In this document: one piece after another, positions 1-5,761 of the stretch | How positions within the stretch are numbered: position 1 is the first letter of the stretch | How the letters are laid out: every line of letters begins with the position of its first letter | Translations under genes and position numbers: made by a program | Notes under the pieces: generated by a model | The model's input: only the letters and a program-made list of their open reading frames with translations | What the model was told of the DNA's origin: nothing | Databases searched by the model: none | NCBI GenBank assembly: GCA_015232955.1 | Contig: JADFYS010000022.1 | Span: 1 to 13,558 of the forward strand | Origin: Gammaproteobacteria bacterium | GTDB lineage: Bacteria; Pseudomonadota; Gammaproteobacteria; Thiohalomonadales; Thiohalomonadaceae | Reading direction: 5' to 3' | DNA: 13,558 bases

Positions 1-27
1 CCATTGGGAGAGGGCCGGGGTGAGGGC
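1..27. repeat. Possible half of a dispersed inverted-repeat element at the window edge
   Basis: The first 27 bases are a purine-rich G/A tract (GGGAGAGGGCCGGGGTGAGGG core). Its complement, CCCTCACCCCGGCCCTCTCCC, is of the kind that often forms the other arm of REP-like or terminator palindromes between proteobacterial genes. Only one arm is visible because the window starts here. The position, downstream of the minus-strand operon that ends at base 90, would suit a transcription end. The missing arm cannot be seen, so this is a weak call. Confidence 0.25.
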
Positions 28-89
28 TAAAACAGGCCAGGGGAGTGAATGGTTACGCTAATGTATTTCACGCTAAACTGAGGAGAGGC

Positions 90-434
90 TCAATAACCGC
101 CTTTTCTCTTCGTCTCTGGCAATCCCGCGATCATCCCTGCCTGCTTCGCTGGCCCACGAGGAAAAAGGGTGTAGAGAGTCTTTGAATCGACCTTATCCAT
201 ATCGGTCCAGAGCGCCTTAAAATATTTGATCATGTGCCTCTCATTGGGCTGATTTCCGCCATTGTTGAAATATTCATCGCGCAGGTAGTTGATCACATCC
301 CAAGACTTCTCGGTTAACTCCACCTCCTGTTCTGAGGCAATTACCCCCGCCAGATCTTTATTCCACTCATCCAGATCATTGATATAGCCGTTGGCATTGG
401 TCTCAATAGTTTTCCCATTCAATTCATAGGGCAT
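90..434 (-). CDS. DsrC/TusE-family protein lacking all cysteines (RspA-like)
   Basis: This 114-aa protein is recognisably a DsrC/TusE/DsvC-family member. It has the N-terminal pattern with GYI and DLDEW, a helical centre containing W45 and INYLRDEY, and the family's C-terminal arm signature LFPRGPAKQAG..AGLPE. DsrC proper carries two redox cysteines in that arm, one in KQAC and one as the penultimate residue. Here the first is glycine (KQAG), the tail ends KRKGGY, and the whole protein contains no cysteine. It therefore cannot carry persulfide or trisulfide. Cysteine-less members of the family have been named RspA and proposed to be regulatory, and some DsrC-type proteins bind DNA. It is the last gene of the minus-strand operon, 75 bases after the Cas6-like gene, with a good AAAGGAG site 8 bases before the ATG. 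The family assignment is firm; the role is inferred. Confidence 0.9.
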   Translation of the reverse strand: MPYELNGKTIETNANGYINDLDEWNKDLAGVIASEQEVELTEKSWDVINYLRDEYFNNGGNQPNERHMIKYFKALWTDMDKVDSKTLYTLFPRGPAKQAGMIAGLPETKRKGGY

Positions 435-509
435 AAATTTTCTCCTTTTGTTGAAAATAGACAGTTAATTGCAAAATTTAGTGAACGCGGTAATCTAAAG
501 TATATATCT

Positions 510-1184
510 CTAGCGATGAATAGCATACGGTGTCTTGTGGGGAATAAAGACTCCGCACCCCAAGGTCTGATAACAGCCCATCCCATCCTCCTGTAACTTT
601 ATCCCCTGACGATAACTTAGGTCAGCGATAAAGAGGGAGCGGGTTCTCAATGGCCCTTCAGCGTGCCTGATGTAGTGCTCTTTACCCGCCATGATTTTCT
701 TGACTAGAATACCGTGATCTTTCAGGTTAGCGGCACAGTCATTCAGAAACAGGGCCTCATCCTCTTGATGACACACCACATGTCTGCTGTAGAGTGCAGT
801 GGTCAATGCCAGTAGTTTAACCGAAGAGCCTCCTAATCGCAGCGGATGATTATCAATATTCAGCTCACTATGCTCTAACCGCTTCGCCTCTTCAACCCGC
901 TCTGCGGGAAGGCGGAGGCGAAAACGGGTTCTACGCGAGAGATGAATGATAGCATCTTCACCCTCTGGGCGATGCCAACCGTTTCCCGACTCTGCACCAT
1001 GAATAAGGTGGAGTGCACATCCGGTATGTTCCGCAAACCACGGAAGGAGACGGGTGATCTCATTTTGCAATTGTTGCGCATGATCAATGGCGATGGTTTT
1101 AGACTCAACCGCAAATGAGAGATCAACAACCCTTTCCGGGGCCTTCGACAGGTCTTCATTGTCATCCTCTTCCCAGAGCGTCAT
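510..1184 (-). CDS. Cas6/Cmx6-like (type I-MYXAN) RNA endonuclease family protein
   Basis: This 224-aa protein matches the Cas6-related Cmx6 pattern along its length. It starts with VVDLSF (19-24) and a conserved His in IDHAQ (H35), the position expected for the Cas6 catalytic histidine. It continues with a LIHG turn (60-63), a RLRLPAERV strand (89-97), SRHVV (133-137) and a C-terminal glycine-rich loop G-x-G-x5-G-x-G (201-211) followed by FIPHK (213-217). Cas6 proteins cut CRISPR precursor RNA, yet no CRISPR array or other cas gene is in the window. The basic pair usual in the Gly-rich loop appears to be Tyr-Gln here (GCYQTLGCG), which may change RNA binding. Its ATG overlaps the upstream gene's stop by 4 bases (ATGA), with a GAGGGGG ribosome site, so the two are translationally coupled. 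The family call is fairly sure; real nuclease activity and target are unknown. Confidence 0.8.
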   Translation of the reverse strand: MTLWEEDDNEDLSKAPERVVDLSFAVESKTIAIDHAQQLQNEITRLLPWFAEHTGCALHLIHGAESGNGWHRPEGEDAIIHLSRRTRFRLRLPAERVEEAKRLEHSELNIDNHPLRLGGSSVKLLALTTALYSRHVVCHQEDEALFLNDCAANLKDHGILVKKIMAGKEHYIRHAEGPLRTRSLFIADLSYRQGIKLQEDGMGCYQTLGCGVFIPHKTPYAIHR

Positions 1185-1900
1185 GATACCCCCTCAGGAG
1201 GGATCCTCTCTCGTAGTTTATCGCGGTCAAACCACCACGACTCCCCTACAATAGCCTCCAGTACTTGAGCGAGCCTTGGAAAAAAGAGACCAGGATCATC
1301 TAGCTCCATCCGTTCTACCCAGATAGCAAACATCTCCTGATCCTCTATTTGACTGTGACGGCGGGCTACCTGTCCCAAGAGCTGCTCTGTGAAAAAGGAT
1401 AACTCCGCCCGCTTGTTATCATCGACAACCCGCAGCGAGACGATGTAGTTCGCTGCAGCCGCAGCCACAGCCGCCCCATCTGCATGTGCTGGTGTCTCAT
1501 CCACCAAGTGCTGGAGCATCGCCACCGTCAACTCAGGATCCACCGGAAAAGTTACACTTAACCAGATCCCGTGCGCAAGTGCAATAACCCCCTCTCTCTC
1601 CTCTGTAGCCTGAAAAATGATATCACAGCACTCTACTGCCTCATGCCAGTAACCGGCAGTAATCGCCCGAGTGAAGAGTTCCCTTGCCGCAATTAAAGCG
1701 AGAGGCTGCTCTTCAAGGTCTAATCGGAGATAGGTCAGCTCAATCTCTTTACGAATGGCAGAAACTGCATCTACAAAGTCATTGTTTTCAATCTCCTGAG
1801 ATATCTTCTCCATACGCACTCTAAGAGACTCCTGTGACGAGGAGGTCTCCAACAGATTCTCACCACCAACGGCATCGGGATGTTTGAGATAGGATTTCAT
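1181..1900 (-). CDS. Unknown helical protein of the dsr-divergent operon
   Basis: I do not recognise a named family for this 239-aa protein. It is predicted soluble, with no signal peptide or membrane segment. It is acidic and mostly alpha-helical, with amphipathic helices rich in Ala, Leu and Glu that resemble a helical-repeat (TPR-like) scaffold without a clear repeat consensus. Visible landmarks are a Cys-Cys pair in AVECCDII (about 93-94), an Ala-rich helix (about 142-150) and a Trp pair near the C terminus (WWFDRDKLRERI, about 222-233). Its start codon overlaps the stop of the 58-aa gene by one base (TAATG), and its stop overlaps the start of the Cas6-like gene by four. All three are thus made from one message, and it is likely a partner of one of these proteins. 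Function is not assigned. Confidence 0.8.
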   Translation of the reverse strand: MKSYLKHPDAVGGENLLETSSSQESLRVRMEKISQEIENNDFVDAVSAIRKEIELTYLRLDLEEQPLALIAARELFTRAITAGYWHEAVECCDIIFQATEEREGVIALAHGIWLSVTFPVDPELTVAMLQHLVDETPAHADGAAVAAAAANYIVSLRVVDDNKRAELSFFTEQLLGQVARRHSQIEDQEMFAIWVERMELDDPGLFFPRLAQVLEAIVGESWWFDRDKLRERIPPEGVS

Positions 1901-2076
1901 TAGGTAAACATCGCCTCAAGTCGATCTTCCCAATTTTCGGGGGTGTCACCAAATTGTGGTTTGACATCGATGCGGAAGAAGATTTCCGATTTGGATCTCT
2001 CCTTAACCAGGGCCATCAACTCGTCAAAAGTCTCTAGTTGTGGGTTTTGAAGCAAGATTTCACTCAGGTAGAGCAT
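1900..2076 (-). CDS. Small 58-aa protein, first gene of the divergent operon
   Basis: This short reading frame encodes 58 residues, beginning MLYLSEILLQNPQLETFDEL and ending DRLEAMFT. It is preceded by AAAGGA 9 bases before the ATG, and its TAA stop overlaps the ATG of the next gene (TAATG), which is strong evidence that it is translated. It sits 35 bases downstream of a good candidate minus-strand promoter. Two predicted amphipathic helices flank a short strand (EIFFRIDV, residues 31-38). There is no cysteine, signal peptide or membrane helix. The family is unknown to me. Its size and position suggest an accessory or regulatory subunit for the 239-aa protein or the Cas6-like protein, but that is guesswork. 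Confidence 0.75.
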   Translation of the reverse strand: MLYLSEILLQNPQLETFDELMALVKERSKSEIFFRIDVKPQFGDTPENWEDRLEAMFT

Positions 2077-2111
2077 CAAGTTTTTCCTTTATTAAGCGCG
2101 GTATGTCGTGA

Positions 2112-2140
2112 CTTATAGGGTTATCCTCGCAACGATTCAA
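2112..2140 (-). promoter_or_regulatory. Candidate sigma70 promoter of the minus-strand operon
   Basis: Read on the minus strand, TTGAAT (2140-2135) is followed by a 17-base spacer and TATAAG (2117-2112). This is a 4/6 match to the -35 and a 5/6 match to the -10 consensus at ideal spacing. Transcription would start near 2105, leaving a leader of about 29 bases before the ATG at 2076. The position directly upstream of the first gene supports it. Confidence 0.5.
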
Positions 2141-2245
2141 CTAAAATCGACATTTAAAAAAAGCCATTATTTTAAAGGGTTAATTCACTCTATTCCTATA
2201 GTTCACATGAGGTTATTGCTCTTAGTCACTGAAACGGAACATCTA

Positions 2246-2273
2246 TTGACACGAAATTGATATCGATTTGAAT
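2246..2273 (+). promoter_or_regulatory. Candidate distal dsr promoter
   Basis: A perfect -35 hexamer TTGACA (2246-2251) is followed by a 16-base spacer and TTGAAT (2268-2273), a 4/6 match to the -10 consensus. Transcription would start near 2280 and give a leader of roughly 210 bases before dsrA. This is a sequence match only; a second candidate lies about 95 bases downstream. Confidence 0.35.
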
Positions 2274-2290
2274 TTCATAAGAAATTTACC

Positions 2291-2306
2291 TATCCCTTTT
2301 GGGATA
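2291..2306. promoter_or_regulatory. Perfect inverted repeat in the dsr control region
   Basis: TATCCC and GGGATA flank a TTTT centre, a perfect 6+6 inverted repeat. It lies just downstream of the distal candidate dsr promoter and about 35 bases upstream of the proximal one, a position suited to an operator or a leader stem-loop. It is too short and AT-rich to be a strong terminator. No known regulator can be named from it. Confidence 0.35.
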
Positions 2307-2340
2307 CCAAAGGTCTACCCTTCTCTCCCAATGGAAAGAT

Positions 2341-2368
2341 TTGTTACGAGATAAGCAACTCCTAAAAT
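2341..2368 (+). promoter_or_regulatory. Candidate proximal dsr promoter
   Basis: TTGTTA (2341-2346, 4/6 to the -35 consensus) and TAAAAT (2363-2368, 5/6 to the -10) are 16 bases apart. The start would fall near 2375, giving a leader of about 115 bases before dsrA. It is an alternative or second promoter to the TTGACA site at 2246. Confidence 0.35.
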
Positions 2369-2430
2369 CTGCGCCATGTTGGAGAGGAGCAGAATCTGAA
2401 CCAACGCAAGATTCATGGCCTGTAATCCTA

Positions 2431-2477
2431 CTGTCAGTGACAGGCCCGCAACCAAAATTTTATTGAGCGGACGCTCA
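2431..2477 (+). promoter_or_regulatory. Two inverted repeats in the dsrA leader, one abutting the ribosome site
   Basis: CTGTCA-G-TGACAG (2431-2443) and TGAGCG-GA-CGCTCA (2464-2477) are perfect 6+6 inverted repeats with 1- and 2-base centres. The second shares its last A with the AGGAG ribosome site (2477-2481). The tiny centres suit protein-binding dyads better than RNA hairpins, but a larger combined fold could also govern access to the ribosome site. No regulator is known from this sequence. Confidence 0.3.
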
Positions 2478-2489
2478 GGAGAAATGATA

Positions 2490-3728
2490 ATGGCTAAAGA
2501 GATGCACGCTACACCTCTTCTTGATCAACTTGAGTCTGGTCCTTGGCCCAGCTTTGTGACCGGTATTAAGAGGCTGGCACAGGATAACGACATGATGGTC
2601 GATCTTCTGGGACAGCTAGAGACCTCATACAGAACCCGCAAAGGATACTGGAAAGGCGGAACCGTAGGCGTAGTTGGCTACGGAGGGGGGGTTATTCCCC
2701 GTTTCACCGAGCTAAAGGACAAAAACGAAAAAGCGCTCTACCCTTCGGCGGCAGAGTTTCACACCATCCGAATCCAGCCGACTCCCGGTTTTCACTACAC
2801 CTCTGATCTGCTGCGCAAATTCTCTGATGTTTGGGAGAAGCACGGTTCAGGCCTGCTCTGTCTCCATGGTCAATCAGGCGACTTGATGCTTCAAGGGTGT
2901 ACCACCGCTGCAGTTCAGCCCTGTTTTGATGAAGTCAATGCAATGGGTTTTGACATGGGGGGCGCGGGTCCTGCGCTACGCACCGCCTCATCCTGTGTAG
3001 GGCATGCCAGATGTGAGCACTCCTGTTATGACGAGTATGCAGCACACCGTCAGATGATTAACGCATTTCTCGATGATATGCACCGCCCTGCCCTCCCCTA
3101 TAAGTGGAAGTTTAAGTTCTCTGGCTGTGCCAACGACTGCTCCAACGCTACGCAGCGTGCAGATGAGGCGGTAATCGGAACCTGGCGTGATGATATGAAG
3201 GTGGATCAGGAGAAGGTTAAGGAGTATGTCTCCACAAAAGGTCGCAAATACATCATAGACAATGTGATCACCCGCTGCCCAACCAATGCTCTGGCACTGA
3301 ATGATGACGACACGCTTGATGTTGACAACAAGAACTGTGTTCGTTGCATGCACTGCATCAATGTCATGACCAAAGCGCTCGCCCCCGGAGATGATAAAGG
3401 GGTTATGATTCTGGTCGGTGGCAAGCGTACCCTGAAAATCGGTGACACCTTTGGTACCGTCATCGTCCCCTTTATGAAAGTGGACACCGAAGAGGGGCTA
3501 GATGAACTGGAAGATCTATCTGGTCGGATGATCGACTTCTTTGCTGAAAATGCTCTAGAGCATGAGCGCTGTGGAGAGATGATTGACCGCATCGGTCTCG
3601 CAAACTACCTTGAAGGGATTGAGGTTGATATCGACCCGAACCAGATCGATGTTCCTCGCACCAACCCTTATGTCCGCATGGATGGTTGGGATGAAGAGGT
3701 GGCTAAATGGGAAGAGCGTAAAGCTTAA
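2490..3728 (+). CDS. dsrA: Reverse-type dissimilatory sulfite reductase, alpha subunit
   Basis: DsrA is the catalytic alpha subunit of cytoplasmic siroheme sulfite reductase, which in sulfur oxidisers runs in reverse to make sulfite. The 412-aa product begins MAKEMHATPLLDQLESGPWP, as in other DsrA proteins. The siroheme/[4Fe-4S] motifs are complete: C169-x5-C175 (CVGHARC) and C213-x3-C217 (CANDC). The inserted ferredoxin domain has C263, C283, C286 and C289. I chose the ATG at 2490 because AGGAG lies 8 bases upstream. The reading frame stays open back to an ATG at 2415, but those extra 25 residues do not look like a DsrA N terminus and that ATG has no clear ribosome site. Another ATG at 2484 is too close to AGGAG. 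It is the first gene of the dsr operon, and an 86-base gap with a strong stem-loop follows. Confidence 0.97.
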   Translation: MAKEMHATPLLDQLESGPWPSFVTGIKRLAQDNDMMVDLLGQLETSYRTRKGYWKGGTVGVVGYGGGVIPRFTELKDKNEKALYPSAAEFHTIRIQPTPGFHYTSDLLRKFSDVWEKHGSGLLCLHGQSGDLMLQGCTTAAVQPCFDEVNAMGFDMGGAGPALRTASSCVGHARCEHSCYDEYAAHRQMINAFLDDMHRPALPYKWKFKFSGCANDCSNATQRADEAVIGTWRDDMKVDQEKVKEYVSTKGRKYIIDNVITRCPTNALALNDDDTLDVDNKNCVRCMHCINVMTKALAPGDDKGVMILVGGKRTLKIGDTFGTVIVPFMKVDTEEGLDELEDLSGRMIDFFAENALEHERCGEMIDRIGLANYLEGIEVDIDPNQIDVPRTNPYVRMDGWDEEVAKWEERKA

Positions 3729-3745
3729 TCTCCTTTTCAACCCGA

Positions 3746-3773
3746 GTAGTACCGGCATCATCGCCGGTACTAC
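3746..3773 (+). other. Strong intercistronic stem-loop between dsrA and dsrB
   Basis: GTAGTACCGGC (3746-3756) and GCCGGTACTAC (3763-3773) form a perfect 11-bp stem with a 6-base ATCATC loop. No U-run follows (AAACCTAC comes next), so it is unlikely to be an intrinsic terminator. A 3'-end stabiliser of dsrA mRNA or an RNase processing site is more likely. It ends 41 bases before dsrB. Confidence 0.75.
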
Positions 3774-3814
3774 AAACCTACAATAATTCTCACTAGAAAA
3801 ATTGGAGTAAAGAT

Positions 3815-4885
3815 ATGTCTGCACCCCGTATGCCTGATGAAACTGGTGTTCCGGATTGGGAACCATACCTCCACCCGGCGCTTAAAAAGAACTATGGCCA
3901 GTGGTCCTATCACGAGCGTCCGCGTAACGGAGTCCTCCTCCATGTTGCGAAGAGTGGTGATAAAGTCTGGACTGTAAAAGCTGGCTCTTGTCGTCAAATG
4001 GATATCCATACGGTGCGGAAAATTGCGCAGATTGCAGATGACTACGCTGACGGCTTTATCCGCTTCACCATGCGTTCAGCACTTGAGTTCATGGTCACCG
4101 ATGAGAGCAAGGTAGAGCCTCTCATTCAGGCCTGTGAAGATGCTGGCTTCCCTGTAGGTGGAACAGGTCCTTCTGTGCGCATGGTTTCGCACACCCAAGG
4201 CTGGTTACACTGCGATATTCCCGGGACAGATGCCTCAGGTGCCGTAAAGGCGTTAATGGATGAGCTGTTCGATGACTTCAAAAACCAGGATATGCCAAAC
4301 CATGTCCATATCACCTCATCCTGCTGCCAGATAAACTGCGGTGGCCAAGGCGATATTGCAATCAACATCCAGCACACCAAACCGCCAAAAATTAACCACG
4401 ATCTGGTTGCAAATGTGTGCGAACGCCCCACTGTGGTGGCCCGTTGCCCCGTTGCCGCTATCCGTCCTGCTGTTGTCAATGGCAAACCGTCTCTGGAAGT
4501 GGATGAGAAGAAATGCGTCGCTTGTGGTGCCTGCTTCCCGCCCTGCCCACCAATGCAGATTAACGATCCAGAGCATTCAAAGTTTGCAATCTGGGTGGGT
4601 GGTAAACACTCCAGTACACGGAGCAAGCCGAGCTTTCATAAGTTGGTAGCTGCAGGACTCCCCAATAATGCCCCTCGCTGGCCAGAAGTGGGTGAGGTGG
4701 TGAAGAAAATCCTCAAAACATACAAAGAAGATGCCAAAGATTGGGAGCGGATGGGCGAGTGGGCCGAAAGAATCGGTTGGCCGCAGTTCTTCGAAAAGAC
4801 AGGTCTCCCCTTTACCAAATATCACATCGACAACTGGCGCGGTGGCCGTGCGAGTCTCAACGCATCAGCTCACATCCGTTTCTAA
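3815..4885 (+). CDS. dsrB: Reverse-type dissimilatory sulfite reductase, beta subunit
   Basis: DsrB pairs with DsrA in the alpha2beta2 enzyme, holding siroheme and [4Fe-4S] clusters and docking DsrC at the subunit interface. The 356-aa product is full length for the family. It shows C133 in WLHCDIPGTD, the C171-x3-C175 motif (CQINC, preceded by another Cys at 170), and a ferredoxin insert with C211 (RCPVAAI), C234, C237, C240 and C244 (CVACGACFPPC). The C terminus (YHIDNWRGGRASLNASAHIRF region) is typical. GGAG stands 7 bases before the ATG. Intercistronic stem-loops lie on both sides, which may set DsrA/DsrB stoichiometry and message life. Confidence 0.97.
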   Translation: MSAPRMPDETGVPDWEPYLHPALKKNYGQWSYHERPRNGVLLHVAKSGDKVWTVKAGSCRQMDIHTVRKIAQIADDYADGFIRFTMRSALEFMVTDESKVEPLIQACEDAGFPVGGTGPSVRMVSHTQGWLHCDIPGTDASGAVKALMDELFDDFKNQDMPNHVHITSSCCQINCGGQGDIAINIQHTKPPKINHDLVANVCERPTVVARCPVAAIRPAVVNGKPSLEVDEKKCVACGACFPPCPPMQINDPEHSKFAIWVGGKHSSTRSKPSFHKLVAAGLPNNAPRWPEVGEVVKKILKTYKEDAKDWERMGEWAERIGWPQFFEKTGLPFTKYHIDNWRGGRASLNASAHIRF

Positions 4886-4886
4886 T

Positions 4887-4903
4887 CCGGTACTTATTAC
4901 CGG
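4887..4903 (+). other. Intercistronic stem-loop between dsrB and dsrE
   Basis: CCGGTA (4887-4892) and TACCGG (4898-4903) form a perfect 6-bp stem around a CTTAT loop, starting 1 base after the dsrB stop codon. It shares the CCGGTACT string with the dsrA-dsrB stem-loop. No U-run follows. It is probably an mRNA stability or processing element. Confidence 0.5.
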
Positions 4904-4930
4904 CAACGAATTGCAAAGGTTTTAATCACG

Positions 4931-5323
4931 ATGAAATTTACGATACAGGTAAGTGAGGGACCCTATACGCATCAGGCCTCTGATAGCGCATACCAATTTA
5001 CCCGGGCAGCACTTGAAAAAGGTCATGAGATATTTCGTGTATTCTTCTATCACGACGGGGTCAATAATGCGACCCGTCTCACCACGCCTCCTCAAGATGA
5101 CCGCAATGTAGTCAACCGCTGGAGCGAGCTGGCTGCCGAGCACAATCTTGATATGGTGGTCTGTGTGGCCGCAGCACAGCGTCGTGGTATTGCAGATGCA
5201 GATGAGGCCAAACGCAACGGTAAAGATGCTGACAATCTTGCGCCTGGTTTCCGTATTTCAGGGCTTGGTCAATTGATCGAAGGGGCAATTCAATCCGAGC
5301 GTCTGGTAGTCTTCGGCGATTAA
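4931..5323 (+). CDS. dsrE: Sulfurtransferase subunit DsrE
   Basis: DsrE is the sulfur-accepting subunit of the cytoplasmic DsrE2F2H2 complex, related to TusD, which hands sulfur to DsrC. The 130-aa product has the DsrE/F fold: N-terminal KFTIQVSEGPY, the FRVFFYHDGV strand-loop (35-44), and the active-site cysteine C78 in VVCVAAAQRRG. This matches the essential Cys78 described for A. vinosum DsrE. It is the only cysteine in the protein. The C terminus contains GLGQLIEGA and VVFGD, as in other members. The ribosome site is weak (AAAGG about 13 bases upstream), unlike the strong sites of dsrF and dsrC. Confidence 0.95.
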   Translation: MKFTIQVSEGPYTHQASDSAYQFTRAALEKGHEIFRVFFYHDGVNNATRLTTPPQDDRNVVNRWSELAAEHNLDMVVCVAAAQRRGIADADEAKRNGKDADNLAPGFRISGLGQLIEGAIQSERLVVFGD

Positions 5324-5341
5324 CTATAGGAGTTATTGGAT

Positions 5342-5746
5342 ATGACACAGAAGAAATTCCTGTATGTGAACCGCAAGGCTCCTTACGGAACGGTGTATGC
5401 TCTGGAATCACTAGAGGTGGTACTAATTGGTGCAGCTTTTGAACAGGATGTCCGGTTACTGTTTATGGATGACGGAGTGTTTCAGTTGGCCAAGGGCCAG
5501 GACACCGCTGGGATCGATAACAAAAACTTTTCTCCAACCTATTCAGCACTGGGTGACTATGAGGTCACCAAGATCTATGTTGACAAACAGTCACTGGAAG
5601 AGCGGGGAATGAGTTTGGATGATCTTCAGCATCTTGTCTGGGAAGATGAAGATGACGACTGGGCTGAAAGAGACTCTATTGTCTTGGTTGATCGCAGTGA
5701 GATCAAAGAGATAATGGAAGAAAATGATGTCGTGCTGAGTTTCTAA
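5342..5746 (+). CDS. dsrF: DsrF subunit of the DsrEFH complex
   Basis: DsrF is the TusC-like subunit of DsrEFH. The 134-aa product has the family start KKFLYVNRKAPYG, the LEVVLIGAAF helix (24-33), LLFMDDGVFQL (39-49), KGQDT and the ending ENDVVLSF. I start it at ATG 5342, 9 bases after AGGAG; an in-frame TTG at 5336 lies too close to that site. The gene follows dsrE by 18 bases. The protein contains no cysteine; at the strand before the MDDG loop it reads EQDVRLLF, where I recall A. vinosum DsrF having a cysteine (Cys40). If so, this DsrF is structural rather than sulfur-carrying. An acidic loop, EDEDDD (101-106), precedes the C-terminal region. Confidence 0.95.
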   Translation: MTQKKFLYVNRKAPYGTVYALESLEVVLIGAAFEQDVRLLFMDDGVFQLAKGQDTAGIDNKNFSPTYSALGDYEVTKIYVDKQSLEERGMSLDDLQHLVWEDEDDDWAERDSIVLVDRSEIKEIMEENDVVLSF

Positions 5747-5761
5747 TCAGGAGATTTATCA

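Noticed and set aside
510..2076. A CRISPR array accompanying the Cas6-like gene
   Set aside because: No regularly spaced direct repeats were seen in the window; only isolated inverted repeats exist.
2323..2334. 12-base inverted match (CTCTCCCAATGG) to bases 1-12
   Set aside because: Homology stops abruptly on both sides; no element boundary is visible, so chance similarity is the simplest reading.
2415..2489. In-frame extension of dsrA to ATG 2415 (25 more residues)
   Set aside because: No clear ribosome site there, while AGGAG sits 8 bases before ATG 2490, where the product matches known DsrA N termini.
4126..4626. 166-codon minus-strand frame opposite dsrB
   Set aside because: It mirrors the conserved dsrB codons and has no upstream ribosome site or family resemblance.
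2988..4825. Long minus-strand and alternate-frame reading frames inside dsrA and dsrB
   Set aside because: They lie fully inside conserved genes, lack ribosome sites and have no recognisable protein character.
5336..5341. TTG start for dsrF at 5336
   Set aside because: Only 3 bases from AGGAG; ATG at 5342 has normal spacing.
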